The position numbers and the translations under genes were made by a program. 6,153 bases of DNA, from the NCBI GenBank assembly GCA_030705945.1, contig JAUZPS010000299.1, positions 1-6,153 on the forward strand, in the 5' to 3' direction. Source of the stretch: Bacillota bacterium (lineage in GTDB: Bacteria > Bacillota > Clostridia > Acetivibrionales > DSM-2933). How positions within the stretch are numbered: position 1 is the first letter of the stretch; each line of letters begins with the position of its first letter. Below are positions 1 through 5,764 of this stretch, one piece after another. The notes under the pieces are model-generated. The model did not search any database, was not told where the DNA came from, and was given only the letters and a program-made list of their open reading frames with translations.

Positions 1-714
1 ATTATACTTATCGTAGGTCAGATAAAGAATATTGATTATCTTAAATTAGCGGCAATCTGTATATGGGTTATTACAGGAAGTTACTGGTACATAACCACAT
101 GGGTAACACCTTTAGGAAATTGGTTCGGGACATTTATACCGATCTTAAACTTCTCAGGCTTGGCATGGGTTCTCCTAGCGGCATTCGGATTTTATATATC
201 AGTTAAATTAAAGTTCAAGTTGTTTAAAAATGAAATCGATAATGAATCATTTAATTATTATATATCAAATACCTTTTCAATAATCAGCCATATAATTGTT
301 GGAGGACTTTTAACCTTCCAGATTGATAACCTTTGGGAAAACTACAAGATAACTTTTATAGACTTAGAGCTTACTTACTCTATAACATGGGGAATATACG
401 CGTTGTTAATATTCTTGTGGGGAGCATACAGCAAACAATCCTTCTTCAGATGGTTCGGTTCAGCGGTTCTTGTATTAGTTGCGGCAAAAACGATATTCAT
501 TGACCTTGCGGGTACAGAAACAATTGCTAAAGTTCTTGTATTGTTTATCTTAAGTATAATAACTTTTGGCATATCCTATATAAATAACAAATGGAAGAAT
601 CAGAAGGGTACCAGTAGAGTTTTGAATAATGCTGATTTGGGATACAGTGAGGGCTCTAGCCCTAGTGGCAGAAATTATGAAGAGAACAGCTATCTTGATA
701 ATACTGGTAAATAA
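1..714 (+). CDS. DUF2339-type multi-spanning membrane protein, C-terminal part (5' end outside window)
   Basis: The reading frame is open from base 1, so this is the last 237 codons of a longer gene; the TTG near 160 is an internal codon, not a start. About six hydrophobic helices are visible, including segments around LAAICIWVITGSYWYI, LAWVLLAAFGFYISV, ITWGIYALLIFLWGAYS and VLVLFILSIITFGISYI. The block FRWFGSAVLVLVAAKTIFID followed by LAG and a final helix is the arrangement I know from the C-terminus of DUF2339 proteins, which are large bacterial membrane proteins of unknown role. The last 38 or so residues (NQKGTSRVLNN onward) form a polar, Ser/Asn/Gly-rich tail that looks cytoplasmic or disordered and not conserved. 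A terminator lies about 110 bases downstream, so this is probably the last gene of its transcript. The family call rests on pattern memory and the function is unknown. Confidence 0.75.
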   Translation: MILIVGQIKNIDYLKLAAICIWVITGSYWYITTWVTPLGNWFGTFIPILNFSGLAWVLLAAFGFYISVKLKFKLFKNEIDNESFNYYISNTFSIISHIIVGGLLTFQIDNLWENYKITFIDLELTYSITWGIYALLIFLWGAYSKQSFFRWFGSAVLVLVAAKTIFIDLAGTETIAKVLVLFILSIITFGISYINNKWKNQKGTSRVLNNADLGYSEGSSPSGRNYEENSYLDNTGK

Positions 715-782
715 AATATTAATGCGTTGCGTCTGATGTAATATGATTAAAGATACTTTTGTTGGAATCAATGAGATATTTG

Positions 783-801
783 AAAAAGCCATCAAGATGG
801 C
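783..801 (-). terminator. Possible minus-strand terminator hairpin
   Basis: GCCATCAAGATGGC at 788-801 folds into a short GC-rich stem (GCCATC/GATGGC, or five pairs with a CAAG loop). Read on the - strand, the stem is followed directly by TTTTTC (783-787), as in a rho-independent terminator. No - strand gene is visible just to the right, so it may be chance, a relic, or a stop for antisense transcription. Confidence 0.35.
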
Positions 802-826
802 GTAATTAATGAATATTTCTAGATTA

Positions 827-865
827 TGGTGTATGGGTCAAAAGCGCTTGTACACCAATTTTTTT
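827..865 (+). terminator. Rho-independent terminator
   Basis: TGGTGTA at 827-833 pairs perfectly with TACACCA at 851-857 around a 17-base loop. The stem is followed by AA and seven T residues (859-865), then ATTTT. It is oriented to end transcription from the DUF2339-type gene and to insulate the regulator unit downstream. Confidence 0.7.
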
Positions 866-1015
866 ATTTTGGAGTGTTATGCTTGGAGAATCTGATTAAT
901 AAGTATAGATTAAGAAATCGACTACAATTTGTTTTTAATGTACATCTCATTTGTTTTTTATTTAGCATGCAATGTAAATTATAAAGTTATAAAGTCCGCA
1001 TTTCTCCAGTTATTA

Positions 1016-1044
1016 TTGACTTTATGCTACAAATGTGATATATT
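1016..1044 (+). promoter_or_regulatory. Sigma-A type promoter with extended -10 box
   Basis: TTGACT at 1016-1021 is separated by exactly 17 bp from TATATT at 1039-1044. TGA directly precedes the -10 box, giving an extended TGn motif. Transcription would start near 1051, about 50 bp before the membrane-protein start codon. It is the best-formed promoter in the window. Confidence 0.75.
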
Positions 1045-1057
1045 TGTAGCATAAAGT
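1019..1057. promoter_or_regulatory. Perfect 16-bp inverted repeat overlapping the promoter, probable operator
   Basis: ACTTTATGCTACAAAT at 1019-1034 is mirrored without mismatch by ATTTGTAGCATAAAGT at 1042-1057, around the 7-base spacer GTGATAT. It overlaps the end of the -35 box and covers the spacer and -10 box, so a bound dimer would block RNA polymerase. The XRE-type regulator encoded second in this transcript is the natural candidate ligand, giving negative autoregulation. That assignment is inference; the geometry is read directly. Confidence 0.7.
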
Positions 1058-1099
1058 TATAAATATGTCACATTAGATTCATGAGAAGAGGTTTTGGTT

Positions 1100-1495
1100 A
1101 TGAAAATCAATGTTACAAGGAAAATAGGAGCGATTCTATTTATTATATTTGTTTCTGCTATGCCAATTATATTAACTTTAATTAATATAATTAATCATTA
1201 TGTTTTAAAGAATAGTTATAATTTTTTGGATGGAAAATATTATATAATTGGTGTTTTTGGTGTTATTGGAATACTAGGATTAGTTCCAAAAGTAAGAGAT
1301 GAGTTATTTGTAGAGAATTTCCTTAAGTCTGCAACTATTGGATTTTTTATATCTATTATTGGATTAGCTGCTGTAATATTTATATATGCAATAGGGTTAA
1401 ATATTAATTTACTTTCTTTGTTGATCTGTTTATATATTGCAGTAGCTGTAAGTTTTGTTATAGCTCTTATCTATCATGAAAAACGAGGTGTATGA
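1100..1495 (+). CDS. Small four-helix membrane protein paired with an XRE regulator
   Basis: This is a 131-residue, strongly hydrophobic protein with about four membrane helices, near residues 9-31, 46-62, 77-97 and 103-124. It has a basic N-terminus (MKINVTRK) and a short charged C-terminus (YHEKRGV). ATG at 1100 is preferred because AAGAGG (1086-1091) lies 8 bases upstream; a TTG at 1094 would add two residues but sits too close to that site. The stop codon overlaps the ATG of the XRE gene (ATGA at 1492-1495), so the two are translationally coupled. I do not recognise the family. Small multi-helix proteins next to tiny helix-turn-helix regulators are common in Firmicutes and archaea, and some act as a membrane partner that sequesters the regulator or as an immunity protein. 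Either role here is only inference. Its codons are more AT-rich than those of the upstream membrane gene. Confidence 0.8.
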   Translation: MKINVTRKIGAILFIIFVSAMPIILTLINIINHYVLKNSYNFLDGKYYIIGVFGVIGILGLVPKVRDELFVENFLKSATIGFFISIIGLAAVIFIYAIGLNINLLSLLICLYIAVAVSFVIALIYHEKRGV

Positions 1496-1701
1496 ATTTG
1501 AGCACCCTTGTGACTAAGATTAAAGTTTTAAGAGCATCTATGGATATGACGCAGGAAGAACTGGCAATTAGGGTTAATGTCAGAAGAGAAACTATAATGA
1601 GATTAGAAAAAGGTCTGTATAGCCCATCGTTAAGATTGGCTTATGATATAGCAAAGGTATTTGGTAAACCAATAGAAGAGGTATTTAGTTATGTAGATTA
1701 A
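1492..1701 (+). CDS. XRE/Cro-type helix-turn-helix transcriptional regulator (short, YozG-like)
   Basis: The product has 69 residues and is essentially one HTH_3 domain. The core reads TKIKVLRASMDMTQEELA, then RVNVRRETIMRLEKG, then YSPSLRLAYDIAKVFGKPIE and EVF. TQEELA with RRETIMRLEKG forms the two helices of the DNA-binding motif, and P-S-L-x-L-A-x-x-I-A-x-V-F is the usual end of this small family. The ATG at 1492 overlaps the upstream stop. However, GAGGTG at 1485-1490 is only one base from that ATG and seven bases from the TTG at 1498, so real initiation may be at 1498, giving 67 residues. There is no ligand-binding domain, so regulation probably works through dimerisation or a protein partner such as the co-encoded membrane protein. 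It probably binds the palindrome at 1019-1057. Confidence 0.9.
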   Translation: MNLSTLVTKIKVLRASMDMTQEELAIRVNVRRETIMRLEKGLYSPSLRLAYDIAKVFGKPIEEVFSYVD

Positions 1702-1732
1702 TTTTAACGGGAAGAAAAGAAGGGGGGTTTTT

Positions 1733-1993
1733 ATGGAACTTTTCTGTATTAAATGCAATACAAAATTAACAGAAGTGATTGCTAGTTCATATGGGAAGAT
1801 ATAAGTGAACAGTATGTTGAAGCAGAATGTTATGGTTCTTTTTTAGAAACAGATAAATCCAAATTTCATAGTGTGTAAACTTGAGGAAGTGGGCTATTCT
1901 GTAAGAAAAAAGAGTCAATTAAGGCTTATTGCTGCTTTTTCAAATGATCCATCACAGTTAAAAGAATATTTAGGGAAATTTTCTGAACATTAA
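1733..1993 (+). pseudogene. Broken small gene with CxxC (zinc-ribbon-like) start
   Basis: A very strong ribosome site (AAGGGGGG, about 1719-1726) precedes ATG at 1733, which opens MELFCIKCNTKLTEVIASSY and then stops at TAA 1802-1804. Protein-like sequence continues in another frame from 1804 (SEQYVEAECYGSFLETDK, stop TAA at 1876-1878). It then returns to the first frame (VCKLEEVGYSVRKKSQ, then LRLIAAFSNDPSQLKEYLGK) to a stop at 1991-1993. Two compensating indels, near 1802 and 1845-1870, would explain this and restore one product of about 86 residues. It sits 31 bases after the XRE gene and may have been the third gene of that operon. FCIKCNTKL resembles a zinc-ribbon knuckle; I do not recognise the rest. 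Alternatives are sequencing errors or a genuine 23-residue peptide. Confidence 0.55.
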
Positions 1994-2221
1994 AAAAGTA
2001 ATCAGTAAATTGTTAAAAATAGTTCACAGTGAGAAAAAAGCGGCTAACTAAAATGTAATACTTTGGGCTCAAAGATGCATGTATCGAACTATATAAAGGA
2101 TATTACATGTACACTTAATCACATTAAATCTATAAGAATTTCAAGCTCAATATAACATAATACCCCATAAATAATGTATAATAGTCATATATGAAATTTA
2201 TATTATTTAGGGGATTTTGAA
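1994..2221. other. Intergenic region upstream of the RCC1/dockerin gene
   Basis: No gene is seen. The DNA is AT-rich with a distant 8-bp inverted repeat (ATGTAATA 2053-2060, TATTACAT 2101-2108). No terminator with a clear T-run follows the broken gene. The promoter-proximal part (2161-2221) is described separately. Confidence 0.5.
2161..2214 (+). promoter_or_regulatory. Leader of the RCC1/dockerin gene: -10 box, palindrome and ribosome site
   Basis: A consensus -10 box TATAAT lies at 2177-2182, but no good -35 partner exists (ATAACA at 2152-2157 with a 19-bp gap is the nearest), which suggests activation or an alternative sigma factor. TCATATATGA at 2185-2194 is a perfect palindrome at the expected transcription start. 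AGGGGA at 2209-2214 is the ribosome site, seven bases before ATG 2222. CCCCATAAATAAT (2163-2175) is almost complementary to ATTATTTAGGGG (2202-2213), so a transcript started further upstream could mask the ribosome site. Confidence 0.5.
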
Positions 2222-4408
2222 ATGAAAAAAAGAATTTTATTGATGCTTTTACTTTTAGCATTTACTTTTGTACAAATATCATTAAAAGGCTATGCTCAAG
2301 ATACGAGTCAAATCAAATTTAAAGCTGTTAGCGCTGGGAATAGTTATACAGTAGCTTTGAAAGAAGATGGTACTGTTGTATCATGGGGCTATAATACTGA
2401 CGGGCGAAGTACGGTTCCAGATGGATTAACAAATGTAAAGGCAATTGCGGCAGGTGACGGACATGCATTGGCATTAAAGGAAGATGGAGCAGTTGTCGCG
2501 TGGGGTAATAATAAGTATGGTCAATGTGATGTTCCGATTGGTTTAACAAATGTAAAAAGTATCTCTGCAGGGGGCGGACATTCAGTGGCGATAAAAGAAG
2601 ATGGTACTGTTGTAGCTTGGGGGTATAATCTTTTCGGGCAGTGTAACGTTCCAGCAGGATTAACAAAAGTAAAAGCAATTTCTGCAGGAGGAGATCATAC
2701 AGTAGCTTTAAAAGAAGATGGCTCTATCGTTGCATGGGGTAGAAATTATGAGGGAGAGTGCGATATCCCAGCGGGATTAATAAATGTTAAGTCTATTGCT
2801 GCCGGATATTATCATACAGTAGTCTTAAAAGAAGATGGGACTGTTGTCGGTTGGGGCGACGATTATAATTGTGGTAGCACACAAATAACAAATGCAGTTG
2901 CAGTGTCAGCTAACTTTGAGTACACAGTAGTATTAGAGGAAGATGGGACTGTTATCGAAATGGGAAATAAAGATTTACATAAACCATTTGACCAAACAAA
3001 GCTAAAAAACATTAAGGAAATATCTGCTGGATCAGAGCATTCTGTTGCTCTTCAACAAGACGGCGTTATAGTTACATGGGGTTATAATATTTATGGTGAA
3101 TGTACTGTTCCGACTGAATTAATAAAAACAATTGATATTGCTTCCGGAGGCGGATTTACAGCAGCCTTAAAAGAGGATGGCTCAGTTGTAGCTTGGGGAA
3201 GTAATAGTCAGGGACAGTGCATTATTCCACCTGGATTAACAAATGTTAAAGCTATTACTGCAGGTCAGGAACATACGGTGGCATTAAAAAGAGATGGCAC
3301 AGTTGTAGCTTGGGGAAATAATAGTCTAGGGAGGTGCGATGTCCCAGCAGGTTTAATAAATGTTAAAGATATAGCTGCAAAAGGGGAATATACAGTAGCC
3401 TTAAAAGAAGATGGCTCAGTTGTAGCATGGGGAAGCAATAGTATGGGACAGCGTGACATTCCACCTGGATTAACAAATGTTAAAGCAATAGCTGCTGGAC
3501 AAGATCACGTATTAGCATTAATGGAAGATAATACAATCACCGCTTGGGGTAACAATGATTATGGTCAATGTAATGTCCCAAGTAGTTTAACAAATATAAA
3601 GGCTATAGCTGCAGGAGATGGATATTCGGTAGTATTGAAGGGAGATGGAACAGTTATAGCATGGGGTTGGAACAAATATGGCCAGTGTGATATTCCATCT
3701 GGATTAACAAATGTTAAGGCTATATATGCTGGCTACAATAATACAATAGCATTAAAAGAAGACGGAACAGTTGTAGAATGGGGCTTAAAAGAATTTGGTA
3801 AATATAATATTCCAACATGGTTAAAAAATGTTAAGTCTGTATCTATGGGTTATAGTAATTATGTAACATTAAATACAGATAATATAGTTATATTAGACGA
3901 ACATGGGATAGTCCAAGTCTTTGGCCAAAATACTTCCATAATGCCTAACTTAACACCATCTTCTACTATATCAGGTTATGTATCCCCTGATTTTTATAAT
4001 CTTCCCAAACAATCAAATTTAAAAAAAGGATTTAAAGTTGAAGTTGTTGGCGAAAATCTCAGTACTTTTACTGATCAGGATGGAGCATTCAGGATTTCAA
4101 ATCTTCCCCAAAATTCAAACAGCTATACGCTCAGGATCAGCAAGTCTGGATACTTACTTATGGAAATAAAAGTTGACAGTTTAAATATGAATTTAGGATC
4201 AGCTAATTCACCTATTATTTTATGGCAAGGAGACATCAATCAAGATAATTCAATTAACATGTATGATGTAGTGGAGATAGCAAAAGCTTTTAATACTAAT
4301 TCGACAAATGAGAACTTTAATTATGGCTGCGATTTAAATCAGGATAATTGTATAAATATGATTGATGTTATAGCTATTGCTGTACACTTTAATCAAACAT
4401 ATTATTGA
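2222..4408 (+). CDS. Secreted RCC1-repeat (beta-propeller) protein with C-terminal X-module and type II dockerin
   Basis: The product has 728 residues. Residues 1-25 are a signal peptide (KKR, leucine-rich core, probable cleavage after GYA). Residues 35-577 hold 14 RCC1-type repeats of 39 residues built on AIAAGxxHTVALKEDGTVVA, then WGxNxxGQCxVPxGLTNVK. Fourteen repeats equal two seven-bladed propellers. Blades 5, 6 and 14 are degenerate (blade 5 is three residues short, and WG becomes MG in blade 6). Residues 582-669 (ISGYVSPDF, GFKVEVVG, FTDQDGAFRI, YTLRISKSGYL, SPIILW) match the X-module of clostridial scaffoldins, a carboxypeptidase-regulatory-like fold. Residues 670-728 are a dockerin with two full calcium loops, DINQDNSINMYD (671-682) and DLNQDNCINMID (704-715). 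No catalytic domain is visible. The X-module/dockerin pair should bind a type II cohesin, placing the propellers on the cell surface or in a cellulosome, probably to bind proteins or polysaccharide. AGGGGA supports the start. It appears to be monocistronic and converges on the diguanylate cyclase gene. Domain calls are from motif memory; the ligand is unknown. Confidence 0.9.
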   Translation: MKKRILLMLLLLAFTFVQISLKGYAQDTSQIKFKAVSAGNSYTVALKEDGTVVSWGYNTDGRSTVPDGLTNVKAIAAGDGHALALKEDGAVVAWGNNKYGQCDVPIGLTNVKSISAGGGHSVAIKEDGTVVAWGYNLFGQCNVPAGLTKVKAISAGGDHTVALKEDGSIVAWGRNYEGECDIPAGLINVKSIAAGYYHTVVLKEDGTVVGWGDDYNCGSTQITNAVAVSANFEYTVVLEEDGTVIEMGNKDLHKPFDQTKLKNIKEISAGSEHSVALQQDGVIVTWGYNIYGECTVPTELIKTIDIASGGGFTAALKEDGSVVAWGSNSQGQCIIPPGLTNVKAITAGQEHTVALKRDGTVVAWGNNSLGRCDVPAGLINVKDIAAKGEYTVALKEDGSVVAWGSNSMGQRDIPPGLTNVKAIAAGQDHVLALMEDNTITAWGNNDYGQCNVPSSLTNIKAIAAGDGYSVVLKGDGTVIAWGWNKYGQCDIPSGLTNVKAIYAGYNNTIALKEDGTVVEWGLKEFGKYNIPTWLKNVKSVSMGYSNYVTLNTDNIVILDEHGIVQVFGQNTSIMPNLTPSSTISGYVSPDFYNLPKQSNLKKGFKVEVVGENLSTFTDQDGAFRISNLPQNSNSYTLRISKSGYLLMEIKVDSLNMNLGSANSPIILWQGDINQDNSINMYDVVEIAKAFNTNSTNENFNYGCDLNQDNCINMIDVIAIAVHFNQTYY
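2324..3952 (+). repeat. Coding tandem repeat, 14 units of about 117 bp (RCC1 blades)
   Basis: The units begin at residues 35, 74, 113, 152, 191, 227, 266, 305, 344, 383, 422, 461, 500 and 539. All are 39 codons long except unit 5 (36 codons). Units differ mainly at third codon positions, but units 8-9 (3134-3367) and 10-11 (3368-3601) look like a later two-unit duplication: a 29-base stretch at 3224-3252 recurs exactly at 3458-3486, 234 bp away. The array is a likely site for gain or loss of blades by recombination. Confidence 0.9.
4229..4405 (+). other. Dockerin domain (type II-like) coding segment
   Basis: Two 12-residue loops follow the D-x-N-x-D-x-x-I-N-x-x-D calcium pattern, each followed by a hydrophobic helix (VVEIAKAFN and VIAIAVHFN). 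The I-N-M-x-D-V wording and the directly preceding X-module are what I recall from type II dockerins of CipA type, not enzyme-borne type I dockerins (usually I-N-S-T-D). A cysteine (C710) occupies loop position 7 of the second loop and another (C703) immediately precedes that loop, which is unusual. Confidence 0.85.
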
Positions 4409-4496
4409 TCTTATGAATATTTCATAGGACATTACATCGAAAAGAGCTTTCAACGTCAGAATAAGATAAGAAAAACTATTTATTTTTTTCTATTAC
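4409..4496. other. Intergenic gap between convergent genes
   Basis: This is 88 bases between the stop of the dockerin gene and the stop of the oppositely oriented cyclase gene. Only weak AT-only stems are present (TATGAA/TTCATA near 4417-4431; AGAAAAA 4469-4475 with TTTTTCT 4485-4491). The latter could act as a poor bidirectional terminator. No GC-rich stem with a T-run is seen. Confidence 0.4.
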
Positions 4497-5633
4497 CTAA
4501 AATAAAGTGTCATTATCATTTTCACAGAATAATACCCCTCCTTTGCCAGATCCTTTTATCTTATACATGGCTTTATCAGCAGATTTTATTATATTTTCCC
4601 ATGAGTTCCCGTTATCAGGGAAAATAGCAACTCCTATACTAGCTCCCAATAAAATGGTGAAATTCATTATATTTATGGGTTTTTTTATTGAATCGAGAAT
4701 ACGAAAACATAAATTCTTTATTATGTCTGTCTCGGAGATATTATTAATTATTATAACAAATTCATCTCCGCCAATTCTACAAATTGTATCATTATGCCTT
4801 TTAACTGAAATTATTCTTTTTGAAATTATGCTTAAAACTTGATCTCCGATAGAATGACCATAGGAGTCATTTACACCCTTAAAGCCGTCCAAATCAATAA
4901 AAATAACAGCATACTTCGAATTGTTTTTTAAAGCAATGTCATGTGTTTGTATAATTTGTTCATCAAATAATATTCGATTTCCTAAACCTGTAAGTTTATC
5001 TTTATGCGCAAGTTCGTAGTTTTTTACGTTGTTTTCATAAATATCCTGCTGGCTTTTTAATAGTCTTTCTACTGTACCAGGTATAAATAACATCAAAAAA
5101 CCGCATAAAAGAACATAAGTTGTTCTGTATACTTGACCAAGAATATCGCTGCTTACAATTTTTTCAGCAATTACCGGATCAAAATGAGGGGATTCTAGTA
5201 TATAAAGTATGTTCATGCTTGCTATAGACATCAACGTAGAAAAAATTATCAATTTTCTGTCCAATCTAAGTGAAGTCAAAAAAATAATTACTGGATAAAG
5301 TAAGAGCGTTGCAGTTGTCACTGGGACAAGAGACGAATTGTAATACGCATCAAAGGCATTGTAAAAGGTTAGTCCCAATACATCAATTGTAGCTGAAACA
5401 TAACGAATCCAAGCATAATAAAGTTTATTTTTGATAAAATATGTAAGTAGAAGGTTGTATGTAAGAACACCTGCACACAAAACCATTCCATAAAAACCAT
5501 TCGGTCTTCCCTGAATGAAAAACACAATTGCTGAAAGCGCAGAAACAAGCGCATATAAGATCCATCTGAAAACCCATGCGACTTTTTCTCCCCGTCCTAA
5601 CTCATCATTTAAAAGTGTTTTGTAAATATCCAT
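4497..5633 (-). CDS. Membrane-bound diguanylate cyclase (GGDEF domain)
   Basis: The 378-residue product would condense two GTP into cyclic di-GMP at the inner face of the membrane. Six hydrophobic helices fill residues about 22-186 (near 22-41, 47-66, 76-93, 104-121, 127-146, 170-186); this sensor region is not a named MASE type that I recognise. A short helical linker (187-210) leads into the GGDEF domain at 211-370. Its signature residues are intact: DKLTGLGNR (212-220), FIDLDGFKGVND (245-256, metal and substrate contacts), YGHSIGD (258-264) and IGGDEF (287-292). RHND (279-282) lies five residues before GGDEF and is a complete RxxD inhibitory site, so product feedback is expected. No EAL or HD-GYP domain is present. 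The ATG complementary to 5631-5633 is supported by GAGGAA (complement of 5642-5647) nine bases upstream. The gene converges on the dockerin gene and stands alone. The signal it senses is unknown. Confidence 0.93.
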   Translation of the reverse strand: MDIYKTLLNDELGRGEKVAWVFRWILYALVSALSAIVFFIQGRPNGFYGMVLCAGVLTYNLLLTYFIKNKLYYAWIRYVSATIDVLGLTFYNAFDAYYNSSLVPVTTATLLLYPVIIFLTSLRLDRKLIIFSTLMSIASMNILYILESPHFDPVIAEKIVSSDILGQVYRTTYVLLCGFLMLFIPGTVERLLKSQQDIYENNVKNYELAHKDKLTGLGNRILFDEQIIQTHDIALKNNSKYAVIFIDLDGFKGVNDSYGHSIGDQVLSIISKRIISVKRHNDTICRIGGDEFVIIINNISETDIIKNLCFRILDSIKKPINIMNFTILLGASIGVAIFPDNGNSWENIIKSADKAMYKIKGSGKGGVLFCENDNDTLF

Positions 5634-5675
5634 GGTTTGTATTCCTCATTATGATTTGTTTTGAATGTATTAGGT

Positions 5676-5704
5676 AGTATCAAAAAAATAACTGGTCGTT
5701 TCAA
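5676..5704 (-). promoter_or_regulatory. Candidate promoter of the diguanylate cyclase gene
   Basis: On the - strand, TTGAAA (complement of 5699-5704) lies 17 bp upstream of GATACT (complement of 5676-5681). This would place the start near 5669 and a leader of about 36 bases. The -35 box lies inside the left arm of the inverted-repeat element at 5694-5764, so the promoter may be a hybrid of element and host sequence. The -10 box is only a 4/6 match. Confidence 0.45.
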
Positions 5705-5764
5705 AAACTTGATATAATGGGTTTTCGTCATATAAAACTTAAACAAGGAATTTTTTGAAACGCC
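5694..5764. mobile_element. 71-bp inverted-repeat element, possible MITE or fused IS ends
   Basis: GGTCGTTTCAAAAA at 5694-5707 is mirrored by TTTTTGAAACGCC at 5752-5764; eleven bases (CGTTTCAAAAA) pair perfectly, and GG/CC adds two more across a single extra T. Between the arms lie a + strand promoter-like pair (TTGATA 5710-5715, TATAAA 5731-5736, 15-16 bp gap) and AAGGA near 5745, as if the left end of an insertion sequence had kept its transposase promoter but lost the gene. The arms resemble ends of IS1182-like elements from memory. No clear target duplication is seen, so a hairpin regulator remains possible. Confidence 0.4.

Larger units (their letters stand above)
715..1015. other. Gene-poor stretch after the DUF2339-type gene
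   Basis: No convincing gene lies here. A 20-codon frame at 743-805 (MIKDTFVGINEIFEKAIKMA) reads like protein but has no ribosome site, so it may be a gene remnant. The stretch holds two hairpins, listed separately (783-801 and 827-865). Downstream of 866 the DNA is AT-rich with T-rich runs and one copy of a 13-bp direct repeat at 981-993. Confidence 0.6.
981..1063. repeat. 13-bp direct repeat ATAAAGTTATAAA, two copies
   Basis: ATAAAGTTATAAA occurs at 981-993 and again at 1051-1063, 70 bp apart start to start (close to seven helical turns). The second copy overlaps the right arm of the operator palindrome and the expected transcription start; the first lies just upstream of the -35 box. This may be an auxiliary regulator site or a by-product of AT-rich DNA. 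Confidence 0.5.

Noticed and set aside
650..663. AGGGCTCTAGCCCT palindrome as a terminator or operator
   Set aside because: It lies inside the coding tail of the DUF2339-type gene with no T-run, so coincidence is more likely.
160..714. Separate 184-residue gene starting at TTG 160
   Set aside because: The same frame is open back to base 1 with continuous membrane-protein sequence and there is no ribosome site before 160, so it is the end of a longer gene.
550..795. Minus-strand frame of 81 codons
   Set aside because: It overlaps the end of the DUF2339-type gene and lacks a ribosome site and recognisable motifs.
2328..2678. 116-codon minus-strand frame inside the RCC1 array
   Set aside because: It is the reverse-strand shadow of the repeats: low-complexity Leu/His/Tyr sequence with no ribosome site.
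2222..3952. CRISPR array
   Set aside because: The 117-bp periodicity is coding, with imperfect units and no constant spacer structure; it encodes RCC1 blades.
4461..4496. Strong bidirectional terminator between the convergent genes
   Set aside because: The only stem is made of A-T pairs apart from one G-C, too weak to call with confidence.
4507..4842. 111-codon plus-strand frame
   Set aside because: It lies wholly opposite the GGDEF domain, whose motifs are intact, and has no ribosome site.
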